From contig NZ_JAGGOG010000002.1 of NCBI RefSeq assembly GCF_018614655.1, positions 150,228 through 214,227 on the forward strand: DNA of 64,000 bases, in the 5' to 3' direction. The translations under genes were made by a program, and so were the position numbers. The notes under the pieces are model-generated. The model was not told the origin of the DNA. It searched no databases and saw only the letters and a list, made by a program, of their open reading frames with translations. The stretch comes from Pseudomonas fluorescens. Lineage in GTDB: Bacteria; Pseudomonadota; Gammaproteobacteria; Pseudomonadales; Pseudomonadaceae. Below, piece after piece: positions 40,005 to 50,011 of the stretch; position 1 is the first letter of the stretch; every line of letters begins with the position of its first letter.

Positions 40005-40574
40005 CTACTGCGAAGCCTTCGCCATCTGCTTGTCCGACGTTCGCCAGATCAAACGGGTGGTGTCGTAACCCTGTTGCCGCGCCCTGCTCAGCAGGTCTTC
40101 GCGAGTATCCGCGCTGACCGTTGGCGTGCGGGACAGCAGCCACATATAACGCCGACTCGGGCTGCCGACGATAGCGGTCTTGTAGTCATCGCTGACATAC
40201 AGCACCCAGTAATCGCCCTTGGTGACGCCCGGCAGCAACGCGGTAAACCAATTATTGAATTCAACCCAGAGTTTGTCGGTCTTGCCGGCAACCTGCGGAG
40301 TCGCCGTACCCTTGGCTTCTTCCCACTTCCAGTCGGCCGTCAGGCAGCGGTTAAACACTGACATGTCGCCATCAGGCAGCAAGGAATAACGGGCCTCGGA
40401 CTGCTCACAGTTGCGCTGGAAGTACATCGGCAAACGGGCCAACTCGTACCAGGTGCCCTGGTAACGGTGGAGATTGACGCTGCCAACGGTCTTGGGTTGC
40501 AGATCATCGCCAGAATGGCTGGCGCAGCCCGCCAAAAACAGGCTGGCGCAGAGGTAGAGAACAAAACGCATCAT
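40005..40574 (-). CDS. Outer-membrane lipocalin Blc-like lipoprotein
   Basis: Bacterial lipocalin (189 aa) with a lipoprotein signal (LYLCASLFLAGC, lipobox LAGC near residue 16). The lipocalin motif is RYQGTWYELARLPMYFQRNCEQ, and the strand region DYWVLYVSDDYKTAIVGSPSRRYMWLLSRTP is typical of Blc. Two in-frame ATGs (40574 and 40571) are possible; both follow GGGAG. Blc-type proteins bind lysophospholipids in the outer membrane; the ligand here is not shown. Confidence 0.9.
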   Translation of the reverse strand: MMRFVLYLCASLFLAGCASHSGDDLQPKTVGSVNLHRYQGTWYELARLPMYFQRNCEQSEARYSLLPDGDMSVFNRCLTADWKWEEAKGTATPQVAGKTDKLWVEFNNWFTALLPGVTKGDYWVLYVSDDYKTAIVGSPSRRYMWLLSRTPTVSADTREDLLSRARQQGYDTTRLIWRTSDKQMAKASQ

Positions 40575-40604
40575 TGTTTTTCTCCCGCAGGCTTTCGCCC
40601 CGGT

Positions 40605-40859
40605 TTACTTCAGGCCTTGCCCGGAGAACATCAGAACTTTGTCACCGGCGAATTGCACGCTGATAAAGCTGTTTTTATCGCCCCAGGTGCAACTGGACAT
40701 GCCCAGCGCGCCGGAACAATCAGTCGGCTTACCCAGCAACGACTCCACCTCGGCCTTGGGCATGCCTGCCGAAAGCTTCGTGTAATTTTCTTGGGTGACC
40801 TTGCTGCAAGCGGCTAAAAGCACGCAAAACGACAACAGGGCAAGACGGCGTAACGACAT
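40605..40859 (-). CDS. Small BamE/SmpA-like lipoprotein
   Basis: Lipoprotein of 84 aa. The signal MSLRRLALLSFCVLLAAC has a lipobox with Cys at residue 18. The mature part KLSAGMPKAEVESLLGKPTDCSGALGMSSCTWGDKNSFISVQFAGDKVLMFSGQGL resembles the BamE/OmlA fold (M-xx-EVxxLLGxP pattern). It is shorter than BamE and should not be taken as the BAM subunit. It lies 30 bases before the lipocalin gene on the same strand, so they are probably co-transcribed. The role is unknown. Confidence 0.75.
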   Translation of the reverse strand: MSLRRLALLSFCVLLAACSKVTQENYTKLSAGMPKAEVESLLGKPTDCSGALGMSSCTWGDKNSFISVQFAGDKVLMFSGQGLK

Positions 40860-40960
40860 GGAATAGCTCCTGGAGAGACAAAGCAGCCTGGGGGGTCTGC
40901 CAGAAGCTTAGAAGGGAAAAGGGGGGTCTGGTTCCCGAAAGACGAAAACAAAAAAGCCCT

Positions 40961-41100
40961 TTGTGGCGAGCGGGCTTGCCCCGCGTTGGGGTGCGAAGCA
41001 GCCCCCCTCGATAAAGGGCGCTGCTGCGGGTCAGAAAAACGAAATGTCAGAATTTAGGGCTGCTGCGCAGCCCAACGCGGGGCAAGCCCGCTCGCCACAA
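40961..41100. repeat. REP palindrome, GTGGCGAGCGGGCTTGCCCCGCGTTGGG family
   Basis: The left arm TTGTGGCGAGCGGGCTTGCCCCGCG and the complementary right arm end at 41100, between fbp and the small lipoprotein gene. Same family as 7349-7467. Confidence 0.85.
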
Positions 41101-41110
41101 GGGGACTTAA

Positions 41111-42121
41111 TCAGGCCTTGTGATAACCCGTCACACGCTCAACTTCTTCTTTCGAACCCAGGAACACCGCTACACGCTGGTGCAGGCCGTCAGGCTGGAT
41201 GTCGAGAATACGCTGGTGGCCGTCGGTGGACGCTCCGCCCGCTTGCTCTACCAGGAACGACATCGGGTTGGCTTCGTACATCAGGCGCAATTTGCCCGGT
41301 TTGGACGGCTCGCGGCTGTCACGTGGGTACATGAACAGGCCACCACGGGTCAGGATGCGGTGTACGTCGGCGACCATCGCGGCGACCCAACGCATGTTGA
41401 AGTTCTTCTTCAGCGGGCCTTCCTCGCCTTCCATCAACTCGTTCACGTAGCGCTTGACCGGAGCTTCCCAGTGGCGCTGGTTGGACATGTTAATGGCAAA
41501 TTCCTGGGTGGTCGCAGGAATAGAAATGTCTTCGTGGGTCAGCACGAAGCTGCCCATTTCACGGTCCAGGGTAAAGCCCTTGACGCCATCACCCAGGGTC
41601 AGCACCAGCATGGTCTGCGGGCCGTAGATGGCATAGCCGGCTGCGACCTGCTCGGTGCCTGGCTGCAGGAAGGCCTTTTCGTTCAAAGGCTCGTTCTGGC
41701 TCAGGTATTCGTTCGGGCAACGCAGAACCGAGAAGATGGTACCGACCGGCGCATTGATGTCGATGTTCGACGAACCGTCCAGCGGGTCGAATACCAACAG
41801 GTAGGCACCTTTCGGGTATTTGCCCGGGATCTGGTAGGCATTGTCCATTTCTTCGGACGCCATACCGGCCAGGTGACCGCCCCATTCGTTGGCTTCAAGG
41901 AGGATTTCGTTGGAAATCACGTCGAGCTTCTTCTGCACTTCGCCTTGAACGTTTTCAGTGCCCATGCTGCCCAGGACGCCGCCCAGCGCGCCTTTGGAAA
42001 CGGCGTGGCTGATTTCCTTGCAAGCACGCGCCACCACTTCGATAAGGAAGCGCAGATCGGCAGGCGTGTTGTTGCTGCGGGTCTGCTCGATCAAATAGCG
42101 ACTCAGGGTAACGCGGGACAT
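41111..42121 (-). CDS. fbp: Fructose-1,6-bisphosphatase class 1
   Basis: Gluconeogenic phosphatase converting fructose 1,6-bisphosphate to fructose 6-phosphate (336 aa). It begins [24 protein letters not shown]. The metal-binding region is [23 protein letters not shown] near residue 110, and the C-terminal active-site region is [20 protein letters not shown]. The ATG is at 42121. Class 1, not GlpX-like. In Pseudomonas it is essential for growth on gluconeogenic substrates such as histidine. Confidence 0.95.
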   Translation of the reverse strand: MSRVTLSRYLIEQTRSNNTPADLRFLIEVVARACKEISHAVSKGALGGVLGSMGTENVQGEVQKKLDVISNEILLEANEWGGHLAGMASEEMDNAYQIPGKYPKGAYLLVFDPLDGSSNIDINAPVGTIFSVLRCPNEYLSQNEPLNEKAFLQPGTEQVAAGYAIYGPQTMLVLTLGDGVKGFTLDREMGSFVLTHEDISIPATTQEFAINMSNQRHWEAPVKRYVNELMEGEEGPLKKNFNMRWVAAMVADVHRILTRGGLFMYPRDSREPSKPGKLRLMYEANPMSFLVEQAGGASTDGHQRILDIQPDGLHQRVAVFLGSKEEVERVTGYHKA

Positions 42122-42190
42122 GGAAGGCTCCGGAGAATGGGGGGGGCTAAAAACCCGCGCAGTTTAGCGCGAGTCGAGGCGTATTTCCTC

Positions 42191-42215
42191 CTATCAGAGG
42201 ATTTAACTCCGATAG
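42191..42215. other. 25-base dyad between fbp and DUF3999 gene
   Basis: CTATCAGAG-GATTTAA-CTCCGATAG is a near-perfect dyad about 75 bases upstream of fbp and 17 bases past the stop of the preceding gene. It has no T run. It may be an operator of fbp or a weak hairpin terminator. Confidence 0.35.
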
Positions 42216-42231
42216 AGTTCATGAGTCGTCG

Positions 42232-43584
42232 TTAAGGCTCGACCGGTGGCCTGCGCAGCAAACTGTAGGCCATCGCCCCCAGCGCCGCCACACCCAGCAG
42301 CAACACGGCCCACAAGCCGAGTTTCTTCCAGTCAGTGCCCACAGGCGCTGGGGCGGCGGGCGTACTGATCACCCCCTGCCCCGCTACCTTGGCCTGACCC
42401 AAACCGGCCAGACGCTCGACGCTGTAATCGGGAATCAGTGTCGACAGCGGCAAATTCGCCCCTTTCACTGAAGGATTGCCCAGCGCCAGGGTAAACGGTG
42501 GCTCGCCCCGCGCCAGGAACACCAGTTGCGTGGCGCGCACGGCAAAACTCAAGGCTGGCGCTTCAACGCCCAGGCCACCGCCACGCTCATCCACGTCCAG
42601 CTTGAGCTGGGTCACCGTCTGCCCCGGCAACTGCAATTCATCCTGCACCACGTCCTGACCGTTCTGGGTTAGCCGATAGAGCAAGCCGCTGCTCAGTGGC
42701 TGCCAGGCCTGATTGCTCTCCCGCCGCCCGGACAACGTCACCGGCGCCAGGCTGTTGGGCTGACTCAATTCGATGCGCAAGCGTTCGACATTCAGCCCGG
42801 TGGGCAACTGCCAACTGTATTCTCCTGCCTTCATCCGACTGCCCGCCAGTGGCTGCGACCACACCAGCGGCAACGGCAGGCTGTGGACGCTGGCACTCTC
42901 CAACTGGGCCGACGTCAGGACCGGAGCTGCCTGACCTTTCCACAACAAGCGCAGGTAACGCGCCGACTGCCCTGGCAAACCGACTTCATGCTGCTCGACC
43001 CGCTCGTCGGCGAAGGACAACCGGGCGACTTGCCCATCCCCCCACGATCGCCAGTTTTGCAAGTCGTCGCTGGCCTCAATACTGAAGCGCTGAAAGCCGT
43101 CGCGCTCACTGGCCCAGTCGAGAATCAGTTGTTGCAACGGCGCCTTGATCGCGCTGGCGTCCAGCAGCCAGCCACGCAGTACTTCCTCGCCCGCTTCCGA
43201 GTGACTCGCCGGCTGCACTTGCACCAGCGTGCCATTGGCACTGGATTGCACGCGCACGCTGGTCGTTGCCTCGCGGGCCGAGGCCGAGGCGTACAGCGGG
43301 AACCATTTGACGTTGGCCACGCTGCGACTTTCCGACAGTTGCGCCGACTGCCGGGCCAATGCATAAGCCTGAGGCTCGCCAGCGGCGTTGAACACCCGCA
43401 CATCACTCAAGTCCGCCTGACGAGCGCTCAATTGCACCGCCAGCGGCAGCTCCAGGCGATACCACGGCCCTTCGCCACTCACCGTCAGCGATACCTGAGT
43501 GGTGAAGTCAGCGGGCGTTTCCCGGGCCCATGTCGATAACGTTGTACACAGGCCCAACACCACCACACTCAGCTTGCCGATCAA
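42232..43584 (-). CDS. DUF3999 family membrane-anchored periplasmic protein
   Basis: A 450-residue protein with an N-terminal signal (MIGKLSVVVLGLCTTLSTWARETPADF), a long beta-rich periplasmic part and one C-terminal membrane helix (LGLWAVLLLGVAALGAMAYSLL) ending RRPPVEP. It fits the DUF3999 family; function unknown. The start is TTG at 43584, with AAGGAG seven bases upstream, overlapping the stop of the DUF2339 gene as TTGA. The pair is therefore translationally coupled and probably forms one membrane assembly. Confidence 0.82.
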   Translation of the reverse strand: MIGKLSVVVLGLCTTLSTWARETPADFTTQVSLTVSGEGPWYRLELPLAVQLSARQADLSDVRVFNAAGEPQAYALARQSAQLSESRSVANVKWFPLYASASAREATTSVRVQSSANGTLVQVQPASHSEAGEEVLRGWLLDASAIKAPLQQLILDWASERDGFQRFSIEASDDLQNWRSWGDGQVARLSFADERVEQHEVGLPGQSARYLRLLWKGQAAPVLTSAQLESASVHSLPLPLVWSQPLAGSRMKAGEYSWQLPTGLNVERLRIELSQPNSLAPVTLSGRRESNQAWQPLSSGLLYRLTQNGQDVVQDELQLPGQTVTQLKLDVDERGGGLGVEAPALSFAVRATQLVFLARGEPPFTLALGNPSVKGANLPLSTLIPDYSVERLAGLGQAKVAGQGVISTPAAPAPVGTDWKKLGLWAVLLLGVAALGAMAYSLLRRPPVEP

Positions 43585-46500
43585 GAGGACGCTCCTTCAG
43601 TTTCAACTACAGACTCAACGCGTTTGGGTGGCAGTGGTGCGAAATAACCCACCACCAGCAACAGCACGCCGACGCCGATAAACGACACGATCCGCGCCAG
43701 GCCACCCCGGTTGCTCAGCTCGACAAAGAACAACTTCGCCACCACTACGGCAATCAGTGCCGCACCGATCAGCCACACTTCGCGACGATGGCGCAAATGG
43801 CCGCCGATCATCAGACTCAGGGCAATCAGGGTCCAGACAATCGACAGACCGGCCTGGACCAGCATCGACTCCAGCAACGCATCCAGCTGGAACGGCACGC
43901 CGCCCCAATGGTGCGCAGTACGCATCACCAACGCAGTGAAGAAGACGAACAACGAAATACCCGCGACGCCCTGGGCAATCTGTTCACCCCGAACACCCAT
44001 CTGTGGCGCCGCACTGCGCGACCACACATACACACCCGACAACGCGAACAACAATCCCAGGTCCAGGGGATTGAGCAGCGGCAAATAAGGCAGTGGTTCG
44101 GCAGTCCCGTCGCTGAAAATGTTGGCCAGCCAGAACCAGCCCAACATCAACACCGCCAAAGGCAATGCGACAAACACGCGATATTCGCGCGGGTAGACGG
44201 ACACCGGCCATGGCCAACCGCGTGGCGCGGCCGCGAACACCAGGTACAGGCTCGGCAGAATCGCCCAACCCAGCCAGCGCCAGGCGTTGTACTGCTCCGA
44301 CAGCAGCAACAGGCCATAACGCAGCTCCAGCGCCAGCACGCCAATCAATAGCCAGCAGCCCAGTACATGGGCGGCGCTCAAGATTTTTTCCGGGATGATC
44401 AAGGCCAGGCGGCGCAGGGAGATGAAGTGCACGACAAACACCGCGATCCAGGCCAACCAGGCGAAGTTCGCCGCCGGGTGGTAACGCGAATCCCAAGCTC
44501 CCAGCAACACCACGCCCGCCGCCGGTATCAACAGCGTGCACAGCAGCCCCAGCGACGCCCATTGCATGCGCAGGGCCAGCACCGCCCAGATCGCCACACT
44601 CACGGCGGCGACGGCCAACAACAAGGTGTCCTGCACAGCCTGTGGCGCGAAACGCAGCACTTCGCTGGTCAGCGCCAACGTCCACCATGCCGCGCCCCAC
44701 ACCAGCAGCAGATCGGACAACTGATGCAGTTTCAGCGCGTCAAACACCGGCGACTGGCTCCCTCGTTGCAAGCGCCAAGCGCCCACCAACGCGGCCAGCC
44801 CCAGGACCATCGGCGTCCAGAAACCACTATGACCCAGCGGGCGCAAACCTTCGCTGGTCAGCGGCCCCAACAGGTCCGGTATCGTCAGCAGGAAAGAGCC
44901 GCCGCCAATCACCTGCAGCAGCAGCCCAAAGACAAAACTGACTCGCTGTTGCAGGTACAGGCTCAGCCAGATGATCAGCAAACCACTGGCCGCCCATACG
45001 CCGCTGGCCGTCTCCCAAGGGAGGACAAACAGCACCGCGAGGTTGATCAACACCAGCCCGGCCAACAGCACCACCGACAGGCCGCGCAACAAACGCACAT
45101 CGTTGCGCACCATGTCATCCCGTGCTGCCAGCAGCATGCCGCCAATCAAGGCCAGGCCAATCAACGAGGCGGTGAGCAATCCGCTCCAGCCCGCACTGAA
45201 GACGGCCCCCGAATCGCTGCTCGCACCCTGCAAGCGCAGCAGGAACAGCGCACCGCCCAGCAACTGCACGGTAAACGCGGTGAACAGGAAGGTCCGCGAA
45301 CCGATGCGCAGCCCGACCACCAAGGTCACCAGCCCCGCCAACGCCCAACTGATGGCCGTACCGTGAGTAGACAGCAGCAATGGTGCGAGCAAATACAGGA
45401 AGCCCAGGCCGACACTGGCCAGTACCGGTAACCCTTGACGCTCCCAGTCTGATGCTTGCTCCAGCGGGGCTTTGCGCAACTGATAGAAGCTGAACAGTAA
45501 TGCGGCGCCCAACAGCAAAGCGCCCAGCGGTGCACCGTCCAACAAATTGCTCTGGCCCGCACGCAGCTCACTGAGGAACGCCACCGCCGAACCTACCTGC
45601 AACAGCAAGCCGAAAGCGCGAGCCAACGGCCGCTGTTGGCGCAAGCCCAGCCAGAAAATCCCGGCACCTTCCACCGCCCAGGCGGCCGCGGTCCAGCGTG
45701 CATCCAGCCCCAGAGGAATGGCCAGGCTGGCAAAGATCACCCCCAGGGCCAGGCAGGTTTCCGCCAGCAACAAGGCACGACCACCGCGAAGCAGACGAGC
45801 CAGGCCCATGTAGATGATGCCCAGGCCCAACGCACTGAACGCAGCGGCAAACTCCAAGTGTTGCACCAGCGCGAACTGCAAGCCAAAACCCACCAACGGC
45901 GGGCCGAACAGCATACTGCCGTCGACATAATCACCCTTGGTTGCCGACCAGCGCAGCAACGCATCACGGCTGTAGTCTTCAGGGGCGTCAGTCATCTCCA
46001 GCAGTTTTCGCCGGGCGAACAACAGGCCGATAGCCAGGTACATCAGGAAAAACAGCACCAGGAATGGCTCGGTACTCCGGAGCAACTCCGGCGTATAGGA
46101 ACGCATGCCCCAGGCGAAGCCGATGCCGAAGGTACCGACAAAACCAATCAGGTTGAGCAGACGCCAGGCCTTGAACCAGGCGATCCCCAGGATGCCCGCG
46201 TTCAACAACGCAAAGTAGCTGAACAACGCCACATGGCTGCCCGCACCGGTAGACGTGAGTATCGGCGCGGCGAACCCGCCAAGGGCCGCAGCGCACGCCA
46301 GGCCCAGGGCGTTCTGGGTAATCGCCAGGATTGCCGAGAACACCGTGACCGCTACCAGCAAGCCGAGCGCAGCACCTGGATCCAGTAACGGGTGCAGGCG
46401 CATGGCCGCGAACACCGTCAGGTACAGCACGGCGACACCGGTGCCTTGCAGCATCAACCCGTAGTTGCTGTTGCGCAGTCGCAACCACCAGCCCAAGCCC

Positions 46501-47165
46501 AGCAAGCACACGGCACAGGCAGCAACGCCGGCGTAACGCAGTTCGATTGGGACGACCATGCCTTCAGTGGCATAGCGCAGCAGGAAGGCCAGGCCGAGGA
46601 ACAACAGCACCACGCCCACCCGCAGCACGGTATTGCCGCCGAACAGCCAGTTGCGGGCGCCGCTGATGGCGCGCTCGATGAAGTTGGGGCCGCGTGGCAC
46701 AACCGGCGCAGCCGGCCGCTCAGGGGCGCGCTCAACTGGTGCAGCACTCCAGACGTCCGCTGGCAGAGGGCGACTCGGTTCGGCCGCTATCGCGGAGTAG
46801 GCAGGTTCCAGATCGACGGGCAAATCCCAGACAAGCTCCGAGGGTGGCGCTGCCGCTGGGGTATCGGGAATTGGATCTTCGGTAAAAAAAGCTTCGGGGG
46901 GCTTGGGGGACTCAACTGCAGCACTGGATACGGCCGGCTCTGCACCAGGCCTTTCCAGCAACGCCAGGCGTTGTTCGACCGCCTTCAATGCATGCTTGGT
47001 CGACTCCAACTGACGGCCCTGCTCGTTGGTCTGCGAGACCAGCATCCAGAGACGAATCGCCTGGCCAATCCCTAAACCAAACAGCCCGCCGATGAGCGCA
47101 TCAGTGAACGACTCATCAACTGTCCAACCGAACAGCAACCCAATCAGCATGAAGATCCATTGCAT
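43581..47165 (-). CDS. DUF2339 family giant polytopic membrane protein
   Basis: A 1194-residue membrane protein. The N terminus (MQWIFMLIGLLFGWTVDES) has one membrane segment, then a short coiled coil (NEQGRQLESTKHALKAVEQRLALLE) and a Pro-rich linker of ~90 residues. About 25-30 hydrophobic helices follow. It fits DUF2339, whose function is unknown. The ATG at 47165 has AGGGAT upstream. Coupled to the DUF3999 gene; these two commonly occur together in pseudomonads. No catalytic motif was seen. Confidence 0.82.
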   Translation of the reverse strand: MQWIFMLIGLLFGWTVDESFTDALIGGLFGLGIGQAIRLWMLVSQTNEQGRQLESTKHALKAVEQRLALLERPGAEPAVSSAAVESPKPPEAFFTEDPIPDTPAAAPPSELVWDLPVDLEPAYSAIAAEPSRPLPADVWSAAPVERAPERPAAPVVPRGPNFIERAISGARNWLFGGNTVLRVGVVLLFLGLAFLLRYATEGMVVPIELRYAGVAACAVCLLGLGWWLRLRNSNYGLMLQGTGVAVLYLTVFAAMRLHPLLDPGAALGLLVAVTVFSAILAITQNALGLACAAALGGFAAPILTSTGAGSHVALFSYFALLNAGILGIAWFKAWRLLNLIGFVGTFGIGFAWGMRSYTPELLRSTEPFLVLFFLMYLAIGLLFARRKLLEMTDAPEDYSRDALLRWSATKGDYVDGSMLFGPPLVGFGLQFALVQHLEFAAAFSALGLGIIYMGLARLLRGGRALLLAETCLALGVIFASLAIPLGLDARWTAAAWAVEGAGIFWLGLRQQRPLARAFGLLLQVGSAVAFLSELRAGQSNLLDGAPLGALLLGAALLFSFYQLRKAPLEQASDWERQGLPVLASVGLGFLYLLAPLLLSTHGTAISWALAGLVTLVVGLRIGSRTFLFTAFTVQLLGGALFLLRLQGASSDSGAVFSAGWSGLLTASLIGLALIGGMLLAARDDMVRNDVRLLRGLSVVLLAGLVLINLAVLFVLPWETASGVWAASGLLIIWLSLYLQQRVSFVFGLLLQVIGGGSFLLTIPDLLGPLTSEGLRPLGHSGFWTPMVLGLAALVGAWRLQRGSQSPVFDALKLHQLSDLLLVWGAAWWTLALTSEVLRFAPQAVQDTLLLAVAAVSVAIWAVLALRMQWASLGLLCTLLIPAAGVVLLGAWDSRYHPAANFAWLAWIAVFVVHFISLRRLALIIPEKILSAAHVLGCWLLIGVLALELRYGLLLLSEQYNAWRWLGWAILPSLYLVFAAAPRGWPWPVSVYPREYRVFVALPLAVLMLGWFWLANIFSDGTAEPLPYLPLLNPLDLGLLFALSGVYVWSRSAAPQMGVRGEQIAQGVAGISLFVFFTALVMRTAHHWGGVPFQLDALLESMLVQAGLSIVWTLIALSLMIGGHLRHRREVWLIGAALIAVVVAKLFFVELSNRGGLARIVSFIGVGVLLLVVGYFAPLPPKRVESVVETEGASS

Positions 47166-47207
47166 GGTCGATATCCCTAAGCAGCCCAAGGCGGGCAAAT
47201 GCCAAAC

Positions 47208-47238
47208 CTGTAGCCGCTGCCGCAGGCTGCGGCTACAG
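47208..47238. repeat. Short hairpin CTGTAGCCGC...GCGGCTACAG
   Basis: Perfect 10-base arms with an 11-base loop, upstream of the DUF2339 gene and downstream of glgP. Same outer sequence as the repeats at 27262 and 56552 but without their interior. Confidence 0.6.
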
Positions 47239-47319
47239 GTCCGTGCCGATCAAACTGGCACTAAGTATATCGACAAGGCCCAATAAACGTAGGGCCTTGA
47301 GACACAGATTTAGAAAATC

Positions 47320-49770
47320 TCAGTCCAACGCTTTCCAAATCTCCGTCGCGTACTCCCTGATCGTCCGGTCCGATGAGAACCAGCCCATACGCGCCGTGTT
47401 GAGCACCGCCGAACGCCACCACTCTTTAGAGTCGTGCCAGTGCGCCTCGACCCGCGCCTGGGCGTGCCAGTAGGAGTCAAAATCGGCACATACCAGGAAT
47501 CGGTCGTAGTCGATCAACGAATCGATCAATCCGGCATAACGACCCGGATCATCCGGCGAGAACACGCCACCACGAATCGCTTGCAGCACATCGTTCAAAC
47601 GATGGGAGGCGGCAATGTCCGGCCCGGCGTTGAATTCGCCGGCGTGCTTACGCGCCTCCACCTGCTGGGCGCTGAGGCCGAAGATAAACATGTGCTCGGC
47701 CCCCACACGCTCGCACATCTCGACGTTGGCACCGTCCATCGTGCCAATGGTCAACGCGCCGTTGAGGCCGAACTTCATGTTACTGGTACCCGACGCCTCG
47801 AAGCCGGCAGTGGAAATCTGCTCCGACAGGTCAGCCGCCGGAATGATGCTTTCCGCCAGGCTGACGTTGTAGTTGGGCAGGAACACCACCTTGAGCAAAC
47901 CACGCACTGTCGGATCGTTGTTCACCGTACGGGCGATGTCGTTGGTCAGTTTGATGATCAGCTTGGCCTGGTGATAGCTCGCCGCCGCCTTGCCGGCAAA
48001 GATCTTCACCCGGGGTACCCAATCGGTTTCCGGCTCGGCGCGGATCGCCTGGTACAGGGCGACGGTGTGCATCAGGTTCAGCAGTTGGCGCTTGTACTCG
48101 TGGATCCGCTTGACCTGCACGTCGAACATCGCCGCCGGATTGACCGAAATCCCCAGGCGCTCGTGAATGATGTCCGCCAGCGCCCTTTTACTGTGCAGGC
48201 GCTGCTCAGCGAAGGCTTTGCGGAAGGCCTGCTTCTCGGCAAACGTTTCCAGTTCCACCAGACGCTGCTCGATGTTGTCGAGAATATCCGGGCCCAGGGC
48301 TTCCACCAACATCACCGTGAGCTTGGGGTTGGCCAGGAACAGCCAGCGGCGGAAAGTAATGCCGTTGGTCTTGTTGTTGATCCGCTCCGGGTAAAGCTTG
48401 TGCAGTTCGGAGAACACCGTGCTGCGCATCAACTGGGTATGCAGGCCGGACACGCCGTTGACGCTGTGGGAGCCGAGGAACGCCAGGTTACCCATGCGCA
48501 CACGGCGACCGTTGTCTTCTTCGATCAGCGACACCGCCCGAAGCACATCGAAATCATGGATACCCTTGGCCCGTAGCGAGTCGATGTGCTGAGCGTTGAT
48601 CAGGTAGATGATCTGCATGTGCCGCGGCAGCATGCGTTCCATCAAGCCCACCGGCCAGGTTTCCAGTGCCTCAGGGAGCAGCGTGTGGTTGGTATACGAC
48701 AGGGTTTCGACAGTGACATCCCAGGCTGCATCCCAGGGAATGTCGTGCAGGTCCACCAACTGGCGCATCAACTCGGCCACGGCGATGGACGGGTGGGTGT
48801 CGTTAAGCTGGATGGCCGCGTGTTCGCCAAGACTCAGAACGGAACCGTGCATGTTTTTGTGGCGACGCAGCAAATCCTGCAACGAGGCGGAGACGAAGAA
48901 ATATTCCTGGCGCAGGCGCAGTTCCTGCCCTGCTTCGGTGCTGTCCGCCGGGTAAAGCACTCGGGAGATGCTTTCGGCACGGGCCACCTCTGCCACGGCA
49001 CCGAGGTGGTCACCGGCGTTGAAGCGCTCCAGGTGCAAGTCTTCCACCGCCCGCGCACGCCACAGCCGCAAGGTGTTGACGCTGGCGCCGCGCCAGCCGA
49101 CGACCGGCGTGTCATAGGCCACCGCCCGTACGGTTTCATTGGGTGTCCAGACCTGGATCGACTTGCCGGCGGCGTCCAGCACAGTCTCCACAGCCCCACC
49201 AAAGCCGATCGGGTAAATCACTTCAGCCCGCTCGAACTCCCACGGGTTGCCGAAATCCAGCCAGCGTTCGGTCTGCTCCTGCTGCCAGCCATCGACAATC
49301 GCCTGGCGGAACAAACCATGCTCATAGCGGATGCCATAGCCGTGGCCGGCAATCCCCAAGGTCGACATGCTTTCCATGAAGCACGCGGCCAACCGCCCAA
49401 GGCCACCGTTGCCCAGGGCCGCATCGGGCTCCAGCAGGCGAATGCGCTCCAGATCCACACCCAGCTCGCTCAAGGCTTCGCGCGCTACGTCCAGCAGCCC
49501 GAGGTTGCTCAAGCTGTCAAAGAGCAGGCGGCCGATCAGGAACTCCAGGGAGAGGTAATAGACCCGCTTCTGTCCCTTGCGGTAGATATGCCGAGTATGG
49601 TCCATCCAGTGGTCGACCATATGGTCCCGCGCAGCCAAGGCAATGGCCTCGAACCAGTCGTGGTCGAACGCGTGATCGGGATCCTTGCCCACCGCATAGG
49701 TGAGTTTGGTCAAGACGGCATCGCGAAATGCGGCTACCTCTGCTTCTCGTACAAGCGGTTCCTGAGACAT
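47320..49770 (-). CDS. glgP: Glycogen/starch/alpha-glucan phosphorylase GlgP
   Basis: PLP-dependent phosphorylase releasing glucose 1-phosphate from alpha-1,4-glucans (816 aa). The PLP-lysine region is EASGTSNMKFGLNGALTIGTMDGANVE near residue 665. Other family parts are GNGGLGRLAACFMESM, RINNKTNGITFRRW and KIFAGKAAASYHQAK. The start MSQEPLVREAEVAAFRDAV at 49770 has GAGGT upstream; a 34-residue longer reading to 49872 is unlike the family. It stands apart from any other glg genes in the window. Confidence 0.93.
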   Translation of the reverse strand: MSQEPLVREAEVAAFRDAVLTKLTYAVGKDPDHAFDHDWFEAIALAARDHMVDHWMDHTRHIYRKGQKRVYYLSLEFLIGRLLFDSLSNLGLLDVAREALSELGVDLERIRLLEPDAALGNGGLGRLAACFMESMSTLGIAGHGYGIRYEHGLFRQAIVDGWQQEQTERWLDFGNPWEFERAEVIYPIGFGGAVETVLDAAGKSIQVWTPNETVRAVAYDTPVVGWRGASVNTLRLWRARAVEDLHLERFNAGDHLGAVAEVARAESISRVLYPADSTEAGQELRLRQEYFFVSASLQDLLRRHKNMHGSVLSLGEHAAIQLNDTHPSIAVAELMRQLVDLHDIPWDAAWDVTVETLSYTNHTLLPEALETWPVGLMERMLPRHMQIIYLINAQHIDSLRAKGIHDFDVLRAVSLIEEDNGRRVRMGNLAFLGSHSVNGVSGLHTQLMRSTVFSELHKLYPERINNKTNGITFRRWLFLANPKLTVMLVEALGPDILDNIEQRLVELETFAEKQAFRKAFAEQRLHSKRALADIIHERLGISVNPAAMFDVQVKRIHEYKRQLLNLMHTVALYQAIRAEPETDWVPRVKIFAGKAAASYHQAKLIIKLTNDIARTVNNDPTVRGLLKVVFLPNYNVSLAESIIPAADLSEQISTAGFEASGTSNMKFGLNGALTIGTMDGANVEMCERVGAEHMFIFGLSAQQVEARKHAGEFNAGPDIAASHRLNDVLQAIRGGVFSPDDPGRYAGLIDSLIDYDRFLVCADFDSYWHAQARVEAHWHDSKEWWRSAVLNTARMGWFSSDRTIREYATEIWKALD

Positions 49771-49946
49771 CGGTGCGACCTCGGGCGAGATAGAAGAAGG
49801 GAAATACTGGAGCCTAGACGGTCTGACAAACGACGAAGCCTGCGGTTCGGCAGTTTTTTCAATCATCCCCAATTGCCTGGAAAAGGATGCAGGGGGCGTG
49901 CCCGTTTACTCCTCAACGCCGCCTTTGAGCTGAAACCTGCAAAATA

Positions 49947-49977
49947 TTGTTCAAAAAACCACCAATCCCGGTATGAT
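49947..49977 (+). promoter_or_regulatory. Candidate promoter of the YkgJ-family gene
   Basis: TATGAT at 49972-49977 is a good -10; TTGTTC at 49947 (19-base spacer) or TTCAAA at 49950 (16-base spacer) could be the -35. The gene starts 35 bases later. Confidence 0.35.
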
Positions 49978-50011
49978 CCCGCGCCCGGATAACGCCCCTC
50001 TTGGAAACCTG

